DNA of 64,000 bases from Acanthacorydalis orientalis (GCA_034766995.1 CM068315.1:4956236-5020235), one strand, 5' to 3'. Positions 1 to 11,995 are shown, counted from the first letter of the stretch. A program made the numbers and translations. Notes: generated by a model from the sequence alone, not told the origin.

Positions 1-263
1 AGTAATAATTGAAAAGAAGAACAATATTTTTTAAGAAAGTGTTTCGGAACGAACTTTATGAAATTCTACCATACTATTTAAAATAGTATTAATTAAAATA
101 CTGAAATATCTCGACTAAAAACAGACATACACTAACGCTCGTTCTTGAATTAATGTGATATAAAACACAACAAAACAGATTTTATTTTAAATTTTTTAGT
201 ATTTTTTTTTTAAATTTGACTAAAAGTTAATAGAGCATTCTACGTGAAGTGATGAAGTGTAGT
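1..263. other. AT-rich lead-in, no clear feature
   Basis: I see no gene here. The stretch lies immediately upstream of the transposase relic that begins at 264. It may hold further decayed parts of that element, but no reading frame with recognisable motifs is visible. Confidence 0.4.
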
Positions 264-572
264 TGGTTTTTGTTGCATAGAAATGCAGCTGCTCATTCTA
301 CAATGACTGTGAACTAATTTCTCATGAAACACAGCGTTGTTAGAATTAATCACCCACCCTGTTTATCTAACTTGGCACTAATAGACTTTTTTCACTTTCC
401 TGAAGTGAAAATTGTACTCAAAGTGAATCGATTTCAAGACGTAGAAAATATAACAAGAATATAACAGTCAAATCGAAAGAAGTTTTCTTAGGATGCCATT
501 GCGGACTGTTTTCAAAAACTTTTAAAATGTTGAAATAAGTATATTACGAAATTTAGGGATTACTTTGAATAA
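264..572 (+). pseudogene. C-terminal relic of a mariner-family transposase
   Basis: One frame reads through four stop codons and matches the C-terminal third of a mariner (IS630/Tc1/mariner superfamily) transposase. In order it shows WFLLH.NAAAH (second catalytic block), HSVVRINHPP, a decayed SPDLAPADFF block read as LALIDFFHFP, then FQDVENI, DCFQKL and a terminal DYFE before the stop at 570-572. The second catalytic aspartate of the HDNA motif is replaced by arginine (HRNA), while the third one (LIDFF) is retained. It differs from the cecropia-type mariner that starts 84 bp downstream, since that lineage ends SPTDYHFFKH and GSYFD. No TIR or N-terminal part was found, so this is a dead fragment whose 5' half lies in unrecognisable sequence or outside the window. 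Confidence 0.75.
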
Positions 573-869
573 ATATCAAACATTTTTGATCATTATGTTT
601 ATTAAGAATTAAATTAACAAAACTTATATATAATTTAATTAATGTCCTGTTTTTATTGAGTTGGTGAAAAAATAACTGCGGTTTTTATTACTTTAAGTTT
701 GGTGCTGATTTTTCTAGTTACCGTTATCTTTTGTTGTAGTCATGTGATACATCATTGTAAACAATGAAATTAGAATTAATGAATTCAGCTCATGTCTATT
801 GTTTTCATTATTAAATATTCTTGGATATAACCTCTTAAATTAGTCAAAGAAAAAATCAAATTTGCTTGT

Positions 870-1373
870 ATGTTGTATGAGTTTAAATTGAGGTGTAAAG
901 TAATAGAAGCTGCTCAAAATATTAAACTTGTTTTTGTCGAAAAATCAATTAGTGAATGTACAGCTCAACATTGGTTCCGAAAATTTTTTAATGGAAACGA
1001 AAGTCTTGATAATGAGGAAGGTCGTGAACGTCTTTCAAGTATAGACAATAATGATTTAAGAACCATTATTGAAGCAGACCCACGTAAAACAACTCTAGAG
1101 GTGACAGAAGAACTCAATGTTGATCATTCAACAGTCGTTCGACATTTGAACTTGATTGGAAAATCAAAAAAGTTGGATAAATTGGTTCCATATGAACTAA
1201 ACGAACATCAAGCAGTTCGACGATACGAAGTCTGTTCTGCTCTTCTCTTGTATAACAAAAATGATCACTTTCTTGATCTTAACGTCACATATGATGAAAA
1301 GTGGATTCTCTACAACAACCGGAAACGTCCATCACAGCGGCTAGACCGAGGAGAAGCACCAAACATTTACTAA
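870..1373 (+). pseudogene. Mariner transposase, N-terminal and first catalytic part
   Basis: An open frame of 167 codons covers the paired-type DNA-binding region: LYEFKLR, AAQNI, QHWFRKF, then IIEADPRKTTLEV and LNVDHSTVVRHL, the two helix-turn-helix units. The linker KKLDK.VPYEL follows, then the first catalytic block YDEKWILYNN. The first catalytic aspartate (in DEKW) is intact. The usual start, ATGGAAAAA just upstream as in the 49 kb copy, is mutated, so the first ATG of the frame at 870 is only the earliest remaining one. The frame breaks at KHF/YTKPK near 1370, where a frameshift separates it from the second half. Non-functional as a single protein. Confidence 0.88.
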
Positions 1374-1443
1374 ACCGAAGCTCAATGAAAAAAATATTAT
1401 GGTCACAGTTTTATGATCGGCAAGTAGTATCATTCACTACAAC

Positions 1444-1821
1444 TTGTTAAATTCTGGTGAAACAATAACAGGAGAAAAAGTTTGTCAGGAAATGGAAAAA
1501 ATGCATGAGAAATTGCATTGTGTATGGCCAGAATTTCTCAATCGAACAGGACCGATTCTTCTTCATGACAACGCCCGACCACACGTCTCACAAATGACAT
1601 TAAAAAAATTAAATAATCTGGAATATGAAACTTTACCTCACACACCTTATTCCTGGGACCTGTCTCTGACAGATTATCATTTTTTTAAACACTCGAATAA
1701 CTTCGTACGAGAGAAGGTCTTTAAATATCAAGCATCAACTCATAGCGCTTTCGATCAATTCATTAATTCCAGGACTCCAGAATTTTATCTTGTAGGAATA
1801 AATAAATTTCTTTCCCGTTAA
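1444..1821 (+). pseudogene. Mariner transposase, C-terminal catalytic part
   Basis: The frame continues the protein started at 870 after a frameshift and stop (WW of the MVTVWWSAS block is damaged at about 1410). It shows LNSGETITGEK, ILLHDNARPHVSQ (second catalytic D), YETLPHTPYSWDLSLTDYHFFKH (third catalytic D in TDYH, 34 residues after the second) and SRTPEFYLVGINKFLSR, ending with TAA where a tryptophan codon normally continues the frame. The DD34D triad is therefore still readable, although the gene is split. The family cuts and pastes DNA at TA dinucleotides in the nucleus. Confidence 0.88.
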
Positions 1822-2169
1822 GAGAAATGTGTGCAGGTCAATGTTCTTCATTTTCATTAATAAATATAATTTTTAATCGCAATTATTTTTGCACCAACCT
1901 AATAATTTATATCGACTGAAAATATTGCACTGGTTTTGTTTTTTTATATAGTTGGTTACTATATTTATCTTGGAATTTTCATCCCGTTTAGCTGACTGGT
2001 ACTTGTTACTATTTTACAATTTAACTTATTAATATACATTTTTTACCTCATCGTTGATTCTTTGTTGCTTATTTTCTTTTTGTATATGACTGTATATTAT
2101 TAATTTTTAAATAGCTTATTTGTATACGTACTCTTTTTGACTACGTACATTTGCATAACATATGTATGG

Positions 2170-2170
<1 letters not shown>

Positions 2171-2234
<64 letters not shown>
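2171..2234. repeat. (TA)n microsatellite
   Basis: Two (TA) tracts separated by a single TG interruption, followed by a short ACACAC tail. Confidence 0.97.
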
Positions 2235-2524
2235 CACACGTAAAACACAATAATCCGTTTACATATACTTACAAATAATAAAATGAACATACGAAAGAAA
2301 TAAGAAAATTCGATTGAACATATTCTTACGTTCCATAATTCTTATTTTGCTAAAAATAACAACAAAGCACGTCATCCAGTAGCTCGATATACACATAACC
2401 GTAAATATAACGTATACAAGCCAGTTTTCTGTGCAAAGACAAGAAAATCTGCATATACTCACACGTTTGCGTGTTGAAGATGCTCCACGACTAACAGTTA
2501 CATAGTTTTCTTCACGTAGTACTA

Positions 2525-2551
2525 GTATATATATATATATATATATATATA
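2525..2551. repeat. (TA)n microsatellite
   Basis: Short uninterrupted TA tract between two unique segments. Confidence 0.95.
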
Positions 2552-2599
2552 AGTGTATATTTGGTATATATGTAATATGAGTCTGTGTATGTGTTTCAT

Positions 2600-3160
2600 A
2601 CGTCATAGGGGGTGTTCAGTCCGGCCTATGTCGAAAGACCGTCCTATTCACAGCACATATATGCATTGTAGAACAGCTACTCTTTATATCGTTCCGTTTC
2701 TGTCTTCTATAATATTTTTCTCAGTTGGATCTCTGTTGTTTATATGAAACTTGATTGGTATTGCTACACCATTGTTTCTACCCACCAACATATATGGACG
2801 CTTCACACAGAACGTTTTCGTATCGATCTTTTTCACTCTAGATGCTCCATTTCTGTATGGATCTCGGTTGTTTTTTTTTTTTCGTACAAGATACACGGTA
2901 CCGTCCGTTCGATTCTGACGATTGGATTATAACGTAAACTGTGCATTGTTCGTCCGAGCATACCGACTGTTTAGTTCAGTGGTGTATGACGCGTCGTTCG
3001 ACGGTGATACTGAATTGACGCTTAGTAACGCGTTATCGGATACCATGAGTCTGTGTACCCATGTTGGATAGGTCGATCGGATACATGTACTCTATTATTG
3101 ACGACAGATGGGGCACCGATAGTAGCGAGCTGCTCTCTTATGATACAAAATTCAAACTGT
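2600..3160. other. GC-richer unique patch, possible regulatory or exonic DNA
   Basis: About 560 bp with clearly more G/C and CpG than the surroundings, densest at 2930-3130 with repeated ACG, TCG and CGA steps. No frame resembles a known protein and no splice-bounded ORF stands out. Similar words recur inside it (TGGATCTCNGTTGTTT near 2724 and 2861), hinting at an old local duplication. Candidate enhancer, promoter or non-coding exon. This is inference from composition only. Confidence 0.35.
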
Positions 3161-4219
3161 TGTTTTTTTTTTGCTTTCGTCTTTTCATGTATAAGATACA
3201 TTCGAGTCTTTGTTACAAGTTAATATTTTTATTTTAGTTCACTATTTCCAAAATTTTTATTTATAAATAAACTTATACGATTGAGTTACGTTACCTACTT
3301 TATATGTTTTTTTTCTTCAAATAATCGACTAGAATAATTGTTCAGAAACATGATTGAAAAGTAAAGCTTCTTAGTCTTAACTTTCAAAAAAAACTAAAAT
3401 GATTAAAACAGAATTTAGAATTCTAGAACCATTCAATCAATCTATATTTTTTAATTTACTGTAATAGCATAATTCTATCAGATTTTTAATCAAATTTTAT
3501 CGTTTTATTATATGAAAATATTTTATAAGTTAAAAATAAAGCAAATGACATTTTAATAGGAATACAGATTACAGTTAATTCTTTTATGTTATATAAATTT
3601 CCAGACTTTATTTAATTTTTCATAAAAGTTATTTAACTAATTTGTGAAATGAATTCTCCATTCCACCTTAAACCAAAAACATTTTAGTTATCAAAAATAT
3701 TCAATAACTGATTTTTTTCTTATGTGCATTTGCATGCATGGCTTACCAACCTCCTCAGAACGCTCAGATCCAGAAAAATCTAAAAAATATACATTAAAAC
3801 ATTATTATTAATTATTTTTCAATATATTGTACTTTTAGATTGGATCATGTACCAAAATTTAGTATACTTTAAAATTATAAAATTTATACAATTCAGTATA
3901 ATATGAGCGATATTGATTTTCTTCAATTTTTACATTTTTTATTGATTTGATATGAAATAACATTATATAATTAATTAAAAATGATTCTAGAAGTTTATCA
4001 GTTAATTTAACATTTTTATAACGAAACTTTTTTAGATGATATCTAGAATGTATGTCCTGAAACCATACCAACAGCAAAGATAGTCTAAACTTTTATTATT
4101 TAAGCTGATTTACACTTATTACATGTAATTGTTTACATATCTGATATGTAAATGATATTTTATCATTACTTTCAGACAATATCAAAAATTTAATTTAACG
4201 AATCGAAACATTCATTGAA
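3161..4219. other. AT-rich, no feature seen
   Basis: I see only A/T-rich sequence with short stop-riddled frames and no repeat shared with the rest of the window. Confidence 0.5.
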
Positions 4220-4222
4220 AAT

Positions 4223-4590
4223 TCATTCAAATTCAATATTAAATTTATAATAATATAGAATCCACTTTCCGAGCTTCTGAATTTCTTGCCTCGACACTAT
4301 TGCTCGATTAATACCCAATTGATCTGCAAGTTCTTGTTGCATTTTCGATGGAATTTTATTCAATAATACTTTCTTATTATCAATCTTCGCGATATTCAAA
4401 GGGTCACTGATACTAAAATCGATGAGTTTAAAATGTCTAAACCAGTATTTACAAGAATTGTAGCGCATTATTAAGAACAGACTGAATTAATTCACATGTT
4501 TTAGAGGCGTCTTACCCTTGTTGAAACTCGTACCAAATGCAGTGTTGAGTATGCAGCATTTCATTACTTGTACTCTTCCCTACTGTTTTA
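4223..4590 (-). pseudogene. Mariner transposase N-terminal relic, separate lineage
   Basis: Read on the minus strand, the sequence gives HCIWYEFQQG, then after stop and frame damage CKYWFRHFK, DFSISD, then QQELADQLGINRAIVSRQEIQKLGKWI. This follows the N-terminal order of mariner transposases: YEF(x)G, C(x)xWF(x)RF, D-F-S/D, the second helix-turn-helix QxELAxxLGVxxxxVSR, and the K(L/E)GxWVP linker that precedes the catalytic domain. The ELADQLG(I/V) HTH differs from the ELNVDHSTVVRHL of the cecropia-type copies, so this is another lineage. The catalytic domain is absent and I found no TIR. Confidence 0.7.
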
Positions 4591-5029
4591 TGAGGTAATG
4601 TTTAGCATTAAATTAATACGTACGCTATTTTACTCGCCAACCCTTCAAGAAAGCGAAAGGGAGGAAATTTATTTGAATTTTAAATAATTGTGCCAGAGCG
4701 CTGAAGAAAAATACTAAAACTTTAACACACAGCTAATAATTAATAAGGTTTTTAATTTACCTTATCTTAAATAACCAGGAATGAAGGTTTAACATTAATT
4801 GAATAAAATAATGTTAAAAATTGAATTCACAAAAAATGAATTCATTCACGGGAAAAAATAAATATAAAAATTCAATATGATATTATAATATTTAGAATAA
4901 GAACCCATTTCTATTCCTTATTGTTCTCATACAAAAAAATCTTGCGCAGTAAACGAAGCGAAACGAATGAACTGACTGTTATATAATAGCTGTAATATCA
5001 ACACAGAATGATGACAGATTTCATTAAAA
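4591..5029. other. AT-rich, no feature seen
   Basis: No recognisable gene or repeat. Upstream parts of the antisense mariner relic could extend into it but are unreadable. Confidence 0.4.
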
Positions 5030-5360
5030 AAAAGAATATGTACAGCACAACAGTCGGTAACGCTATTTATTTGAATTGATACACGCCAGTGTACCTAATA
5101 TTACACCGATATGTATTCGCACGCCAACATCTCATTTATATCTTCATCCGCTCTTCGCCATAACGAGTTAATGATACCTCTATATCTAACAATAATATTT
5201 ACTTGAGACGTTGATGCTTACTACCACGCTTTCCTACGAATGCACACATTTAGCTGATAGTTTAGGATAGCTAATACAAATGTTTATACGGGCTACCATC
5301 AAAACACCGATTGGGGATTTCATTGTACAAGCGGTGCTGTCAAGCGGAAAATGGGAAATG
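5030..5360. other. GC-richer unique patch
   Basis: Moderately GC-richer unique DNA (CACGCCAGTG, CGCACGCCAAC, CCGCTCTTCGCC) with no coding signal. Possibly a conserved non-coding element. Confidence 0.3.
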
Positions 5361-6014
5361 CACAATTAATTGAATATAATTTCTGACAATTTTGTATAAC
5401 CGTATTCCATTACCAAACGTAAAATACTTGTATTTTTTTAGAATACTTTATCACAATTTCTGTACGCCTTTTTTAAAATTTATTAAAACAATTGTTAATT
5501 AATACAAGTTGTGAATGTATTGAGAAAGATTGATCTATCAGTTAATTTCTATTAACCGTATGTATTAGGGGTAGGCAACTTCTTTGATAATAAGAGTCAC
5601 ATATATTTTTGAATGTTCAAGAGCAACAGAAAATATTATTCTAAAATTGTATTTATAAAAAATATAAGTATATAGTAGCCTTAATCGCAAAAGCAGAATG
5701 TGTTTCATTTCTATTCGTTTAGAATTTTGATTTAATTTTCATTTTTGCAGTTAATAGTTTAAAATCTGGCTATAGATTATTAATATAAAAGTTTAAGAAA
5801 AATGACAATGAAACCAAATATTGTCTCATAGGCTATACAAAGTATTTTTGAGAGTCGCAGTTTGTCAACCGTTGGTATACATAATATATCATTAATAGAA
5901 GTATTTTTATATCAAGCTTGTATTTTTAATAACCGCCTTTTCTAGACAAAACAGTATGAAACTATTATCATTTTTATGAATCAAATAATTCTAAAAAAAT
6001 ATTGATATCAAAAA

Positions 6015-6529
6015 TGTTAGGTCTACAAATTAATTCGGTTCGTTTTTTTATAGAAAATGATTGTTTATAGAAAAATATAATACATTTCAAGCCTCAAAAC
6101 ATCTTCCATTATTTTATATAACTTTATCTATCGAGTAACTGACGAATCCCTTGTCAAAAAAAAATGGCGGGTTTGAGCTGATATAATCTTAATGCATTTT
6201 CGGACCTCTTTCACTGTTTTAGCATTTTTTGCATGATTTATGCATCATGACACATTCGTTCAAAACTAAACAAATAATTCCCGTGGATTAAGCAGCATTT
6301 TTTTTAACTGAAATTCAAAAAGTATGTAATGTCTAATATGCCGATTTTCGGAAAGTATTGTTTTCTACTGTTTTGCGAGGTTATACCAACAACTTGGTCA
6401 AGATATATAGCATTTTTAAATGTTAAGTTTGGCACTTGAAGAACCTGAAGCAACAAGAAAATATTTTAATTAAAACAAAGTTATAATTGATTCAATTTAA
6501 AGGCACATAATTAATTTGTACACTTAATA
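6015..6529 (+). mobile_element. R1 repeat copy 1, unclassified TIR element
   Basis: First copy of an interspersed repeat of about 0.5 kb found five times here. The left end TGTTAGGTCTACAAATTA and the right end, reverse-complemented, TATTAAGTGTACAAATTA, form an imperfect terminal inverted repeat of about 18 bp. Landmarks shared with the other copies are CATTATTTTATATAA (6107), AACTGACGAAT (6137), GCATTTTCGGACCTC (6194), GTATGTAATG (6320), a GCGAGGTTATACCAA block (6375) and AAAATATTTTAATT...TTCAATTTAAAGGCA (6459-6505). It has no open reading frame, so it is non-autonomous. The superfamily is unknown. Confidence 0.75.
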
Positions 6530-6717
6530 GATTTAACTAGGTTATAAAAACACTTTTTATAAATATAATACTCTTTTTCAGAATTTTTAATATATATTTT
6601 TTAGAAAAATAAGTGAAATATTATTTGTAAATAAAATATTATAAAGAACATACTAAAACGAAAACATAAAAGGTGTAACTATAAGTATAGATAAGATTTA
6701 TAATTATATTGAATTGT

Positions 6718-6819
<102 letters not shown>

Positions 6820-7797
6820 TTTTTTAATAATAAAAATAATATAGAAGAAATATGACATTTTATCCGTAATGCGCATTTAATACATAAAAAGAGTATGAAA
6901 ACTAGTGAAATATATTTCAGAATATCAAATGACATATTGAGAAAATTTCAACGAATCCATCGTATTACACGAGATGCAAGATTTCTAAATGCAATCTGCA
7001 AAGGATCGTGTTTAACAATAGATTTTCAGTAGTGTTGAATAACAATTGTAATTTTTTGCGTCTTCGAAGTATTTGTCATGTGTTCGATTTATTCTCTTTT
7101 TATATTTCACTATTCTGTCATTATTAATACAAGGACATTCTTAAGTAATAACTGATAATATTATTTTAAGACTCACTTTAAAAACGTAAAATACTCTTTA
7201 CTAGTTTTACTGTTTATAAATTAAACTTTTCTTTAATTTTTCAATTTGTTATTTTGTGCTCGAATTCTAAATTCCTTGATTATTCGGTCACTAATTCGAT
7301 TAATCTTATGAAACTAGGTAGTTCTTCAATCTCTCTCTCCTATTAAGCATTCTTGAACATATCTAGAATCTACAATTTTGTGAAAGTTGCATAAACTTTT
7401 TTATGGACTTCTACCGATCTGTTATTCACATTTCAGCTGTTAGAGTTTAAGGGTATCCATAAAGACATCCTTTAACTAACCTTGACTCGATTTGCTCGAA
7501 CGATCACTTTTATAGTCTTAACCAAGTTTTTTATTTCAGAACTTTCCACACTTTTCTTTAATTCGCTTCCTTAAAAGTTTCCTGAATTTTGAAATAATAT
7601 TCTACTCTAATCCTTTATAATATTTCAGATGTTTTACTATCTCTTAAGTTAAAAGATTTTTTTTCTGAATATTCTAGATTTTTATTCTTGATTCTCTTCT
7701 TCTTCACTGTTATATTTCCAATAAACTGAATATCAGTTATTACATTTATATTCTTAAAAAATTAAAATAATATGTATTATTATTCTTTCTTATTATA
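6820..7797. other. AT-rich, no feature seen
   Basis: No coding or repeat signal recognised. The plus strand is T-rich over 7080-7700. Confidence 0.5.
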
Positions 7798-8298
7798 TTA
7801 GGCTGATAGGAAAATAATTGCGTTTTTTTTCTTAATTCTAACCTTAATTTTTTTCAATGAGCGACATTTCATTGTATTCATGTTCATATAATTTTAAAGT
7901 GTATTTTTTGGTCTGTATTTTTTATAACATGGACTTTGGATTTAATATTAATTTTGCTTCAAATTGGGCTGTAAAATTAAAGCTGAAAAAGGAACAAATA
8001 AGAGCAATTTTTTGTATGACTTCAAAACGGGTGATAAAACAGCATAAACTAGATGGTGAAATGGTGATTCCAAAAATTTCGTGCTGGTGATGAGAGACTC
8101 GAACATGAAAAAGTTGTGGGGATCCTTCTTCAGTTCATAACAACCAACTGAATGTGCAAGCGTGTTTTCAGGTGTTAATTGGTGAAAATGTGTCAATTTT
8201 AGTGGTGCTTATTTCGATTAATTAATTTAATTATTAGCGGAGAAAAATGTATATAAATTTTAAGATCATAAACCACAATTAGTTTTCTACCAAACTAA
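7798..8298 (+). mobile_element. Non-autonomous mariner derivative, 501 bp
   Basis: The left TIR TTAGGCTGATAGGAAAATAA and the right end TAGTTTTCTACCAAACTAA are inverted versions of a TTAGGTTGGTAGGAAAATAA consensus. The TA before the left TIR is kept, while the right flank is mutated to TG. The interior has a decayed N-terminal transposase region (KKEQIRAIFCM, then GD.. E.EK and an S.HN.QL HTH start) joined by deletion to the 3' end. The catalytic domain is missing. Sister copies are at 9673, 11842, 17492, 21558 and 38357. Confidence 0.8.
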
Positions 8299-8959
8299 TG
8301 TATTGTATAAAAATTGAGTATGTTATATTTAAAAATTATAAGTGTAACTAAATACGATTTATTCATACATATTTATGCACTAATGTTCTTGTTTACAATT
8401 TTTTCTCAGTAATTATTTACTGTTTTAAAAATAATATTAGTAAAAACCAAACAGTTCACTGTGAATCAGTGTATAATTTGAAAACAATTTTAAAAAGTAA
8501 ATAATAATGTAAAAACTAATAAAATGAAATACTATAAATAAATATTTCAATAAAGATGGTATACTAAAACATTTTTAATTTAAAAATATATTATTAATCT
8601 TTTAATTAAAAGAATTAATGGCGAAAAAGAATAATTATTTTATTTGATTGAAATGCGTTTAAAAGAATTTGTTTTGATTGATAGAATTGTTAACGGATAT
8701 GGAAAAATAAATATTTTCCCAAAGTATTCAAATTTTAATCAGCACAACTGACTATAAAATGGTTCTATAAATAAACGTTTTCAATTACAACGCAAACGTC
8801 AGATGTAATTCGTCCAATACTGAAACGCTATTCAATTTATTTCTGCAAATTTACACGAATCAAATAAAATTGTCGCCAGTTTCTATCAAAATAGTAAATC
8901 GGTTTTAGCTTTTACTGTAATGAAACAAAGTAAAATAAAAACATACAATATCGTATACA

Positions 8960-8961
<2 letters not shown>
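8299..8961. other. AT-rich, no feature seen
   Basis: Only A/T-rich sequence, with no recognisable gene or shared repeat. Confidence 0.5.

Positions 8962-9012
<51 letters not shown>
8962..9012. repeat. (TA)n microsatellite
   Basis: TA tract of about 50 bp followed by a short GTGTGTGTGT run. Confidence 0.97.
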
Positions 9013-9015
<3 letters not shown>

Positions 9016-9397
9016 AATATGTGTGTGTGTTTATATATGTGTTTCATATACTTGTTATGTATGAAGACACAACAAACTGGTATATACAGATATTTTTATA
9101 TTATAATTTGAAATTTTATTCTTTTGAGTTGATGCATACATCGTTAGTATTTATGGTTCACAACCTGAGATAGCTTTTGCACAAGTAACAAACAACTGAC
9201 AATGATGTATGAAGGTATACAAAAGTTAAAACACAACTTTTGGGTCAGGCCGAACGTGAATATTTTATAACGTGTTGTCGTGCGTTCTGATGTGATGGTT
9301 GAAATAAATTTTAAAAAATATATTTTTTTTCGACGTAAGGTAGATATACATAAATATACATACGACACATACATACATACAAAGATACATCCACATG

Positions 9398-9401
<4 letters not shown>

Positions 9402-9471
<70 letters not shown>
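9402..9471. repeat. (TA)n microsatellite, about 70 bp
   Basis: Uninterrupted TA tract preceded by CATACATACATACAAAG and a GTATGTGTA transition. Confidence 0.97.
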
Positions 9472-9472
<1 letters not shown>

Positions 9473-9672
9473 GACTGTTTCTAGAATGAGTTTCACAAGA
9501 AGTACAAGGCGTGATTCTGAGTATAAATATAAAAAATATCTTATAACTCTTTTATATTTTCGAAAAACTCTCCTCTTTCATACTTTATTTATTACTTGCT
9601 ACTGATTTTATAATCAGATTGTGTATTTAAAAATCGTAATTGAGACATATTAGTTATGATTTTAAAATGTTG

Positions 9673-10017
9673 TTAGCTTAGTAAAAAAACAATTGCAAAT
9701 TTTTGTTTCCTGAATTCTAACCTTATTTTTTCAATAAAAGTGTGATTTCACGATGTTCATGTTAATATCATTTCAAAGTACATTTTTTGGTGTGTATTTT
9801 GGTAATATCGACTTTGGTTTTATTATTAATTTTGCTTTAAATTGGGCTACTGAATTAGAGATGGAAAAGAAGAAAATAAAAATGTATTTTTGTATCGGTG
9901 GAAAACGGTTGTAAAGTAACAGAAACTGCTCCTTAACTAAACGATACTTTTAGTAGGGGTACTGTTAAGGTGGTGCAATGATGGTACTAAAAATTTCGTG
10001 CTGGGAATGAGAAATTA
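9673..10017 (+). mobile_element. Mariner derivative, 3'-truncated copy
   Basis: Starts with a decayed TIR (TTAGCTTAGTAAAAAAACAA). It runs parallel to the 7798 copy through the ATTCTAACCTTATTTTTTCAA leader, a TGATTTCACGATGTTCATG block and the TTTCGTGCTGGGAATGAGA segment. It then stops abruptly at the compound (TA)n tract at 10018. The catalytic region and right TIR are absent. Confidence 0.72.
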
Positions 10018-10120
<103 letters not shown>

Positions 10121-10213
10121 CAAAATTATGACTGAAAATAAAATTTCCAACTTTTTAAAATTTTTCACTGATCAAAATTTTTCGCCCGTGGCAGTTATTT
10201 TGCCCCTATCTAA
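10121..10213 (+). mobile_element. hAT-like terminal fragment, matches 63180-63283
   Basis: About 90 bp aligns with the right end of the 61540-63283 element: ACTGAAAATAAAATTTCCA, CTTTTTAAAATTT, TCAAAATTTT, then TTGCCCCTATCTAAATCT compared with TTGCTCCTGTCTAAATCT. The fragment is flanked on both sides by (TA)n. Only this end is present. Confidence 0.65.
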
Positions 10214-10220
10214 ATCTCAT

Positions 10221-10281
10221 GCTATATATATATATATATATATATAGGTATAAATAGATATATACATAGATAGATAGATAG
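10221..10281. repeat. (TA)n and (GATA)n microsatellite
   Basis: TA tract of about 25 bp followed by imperfect GATA repeats (TAGATAGATAGATAGG). Confidence 0.93.
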
Positions 10282-10739
10282 GAAGTCCTCAAATTTCATA
10301 AAAAAAATCCTTCCTGAAAGCGTGTATAAAGATCAGATGTACAAAATTCTAGTAATAGACTAAGAATAAACAATTTGCATAGAAAAAAATATGTTATTAG
10401 GGACATTTAATGATTTTTAACACAAAATAAAGTATGAATGTTGTTTGTTCTAAATTATCATCAAATTATTTAGAGCAAACTATAAATAACTTATTAATCT
10501 GTTGAATGTTTAATCAAAAAGTTCAAGTAAGCATAAAAATGGGAAATATGTTTGATATAAAAATATGAAAGAAACTAATGATTACTTGACTGAAAGTTTC
10601 ATAGTTAGTTGTCTAAAATGTACTCAAGTATAAACAAAGTATAACAGATTGCTTCAATCTTCACTTCTGAGAAAATAAGTTATTAAATGTTATTAATTCG
10701 ATGTAGAAGTAAGTAAACTTCGTACAAGAAACTAAATAT
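10282..10739. other. AT-rich, no feature seen
   Basis: No gene or shared repeat. A GTAAGT donor-like word occurs at 10706, just before the CpG-rich patch. Confidence 0.4.
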
Positions 10740-11360
10740 CTTGCGTGTTATTTCTGTAAATTGCACACAATCTCGAGATTGGCGATCGATAGTGACGAGC
10801 AAACGCATGCCGATACTCAAAACTGGTTCGAGTGTGGACGAGGGCTCGCCAAACACGTCTTCGATCAAACTCGAACCGTGGCGGCACGGTATAACGCACC
10901 ACTTTTCATTAAGGGTAACAACTCGGAAAATGAACACACATTTTCGACGACCTTGCGAGACGTTACCGGCCAGACTGGAACAGGCACCGGCGCCTCGCGC
11001 GCGCGCGACTCATCTTCTTCATCCACTTTCGAGATTTACTCCGTCGCTCTTAACAAGCGTTCATTTTCCATCCCATCGCACTCGTTCCGACCTCGCGTGC
11101 GTCATATTTCAAAACGACCGGATGGAACCGCCGTCGTACCGGAGGAATTACTCGAACGTCGTACCGCAGTACCTACCGACCGAAAAGAAAAAAAAATCCC
11201 CTGGCGATAACGTATCGGCTCATCGAGTGTTTCGTTTTTACACATGCGTACGCACGCACAATGCGTGTTCACTGTACGTTAAGTATCTCATACGAAATAT
11301 CGAGTGTAATCGCTTTCGTATTTGTAAATGGATCACTGCGTATAGGTTTTCCTAGCCAGT
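10740..11360. promoter_or_regulatory. CpG-rich patch, candidate promoter or first exon
   Basis: About 600 bp, among the two most G/C- and CpG-rich stretches in the window, with runs such as GGCGCCTCGCGCGCGCGCGA near 10990 and dense CGT/ACG/TCG steps through 11270. Two overlapping plus-strand frames stay open (10741-11355 and 10761-11210), but neither encodes anything I recognise. An open frame is expected by chance where TA-containing stops are rare. A GTAAGT lies just upstream at 10706. The most economical reading is a CpG-island-like promoter with a 5' UTR or non-coding first exon, of unknown strand. A lineage-specific coding exon cannot be excluded. Confidence 0.4.
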
Positions 11361-11841
11361 CTCTTTTTTATTAACGCGCCTATGACTTTTTTGCAAATTG
11401 AAAAATGGCGACGGTCTCGTAAAATAATTTAATAAAGATCCGGCGACAACCGTCAACATATTTCATCGGCTATAATGCTTTGTAAATCAGAATTAACGTT
11501 CATAGAGAAAGCTCATGCCTGATTCAAGACATAAATATATACTTTTTTCGCGTCGATCCTTCGGGACACATTGCAGTTTATTTTTTATTTTTACTGGTTA
11601 AGATATTTACGCGTTACTCATTTTTCTTCTATTGTCTTTTGTTTATTTTGTATCCGTTTATTATTTTCTAACATATAATTCAAAAGACAAACGATTATGA
11701 TTTGTTCTTGAAAATTATCACACTTAATATCAATTGCATACAAAATAATCTTCTTTTATGGATAATTTATATCAAACAGTTATTAAATGTTGTATTGAGA
11801 AAATATTACATTTAATATTCATCTCTTTTATATGTATATTA
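11361..11841. other. Transition to AT-rich DNA, no feature seen
   Basis: GC falls off after 11.46 kb. I recognise no gene or repeat. Confidence 0.4.
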
Positions 11842-11995
11842 TTAGATTGATAGAAAAATAATTATGGCCTTTAAATTCATACACATGTACAGATTTTCTT
11901 GGCTGTTATAAGTGGTCCAGAACTGTTGGATGACTAATACTTAACTTTTATGTGAACTCTCGAATTGTTGTGTGTGGTGTGATAAAACTTATCTC
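11842..11995 (-). mobile_element. Mariner derivative, one end only
   Basis: Begins with the TIR TTAGATTGATAGAAAAATAA and parallels the 17492 copy through ATGGCCTTTAAATTCATA, a GTCCAGAACTGTT block and CTCTCGAATTGTTGTGTGTG. This is the reverse complement of the transposase HTH coding strand. Homology stops near 11995 without a second TIR. Confidence 0.72.

Larger units (their letters stand above)
656..1902 (+). mobile_element. Mariner, cecropia/Hsmar1-type, nearly full length
   Basis: The left TIR is a decayed TTGAGTTGGTGaAAAAATAA. The right end reads ATTTTTGCACCAACCTAA followed by TA, so the two ends are inverted copies of the TTAGGTTGGTGCAAAAAT consensus. The length of about 1.25 kb agrees with intact mariners (about 1.28 kb). 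The interior carries two transposase fragments in different frames. Other copies of the same family lie at 36250-37530 and 49034-50279 and share the 5' leader with it. Confidence 0.9.

Noticed and set aside
2880..2925. GTTCGATTC box resembling a tRNA T-loop (also GGTTCGA words near 10824, 23912 and 56920)
   Set aside because: No A box at the right distance and no acceptor or anticodon stems can be drawn.
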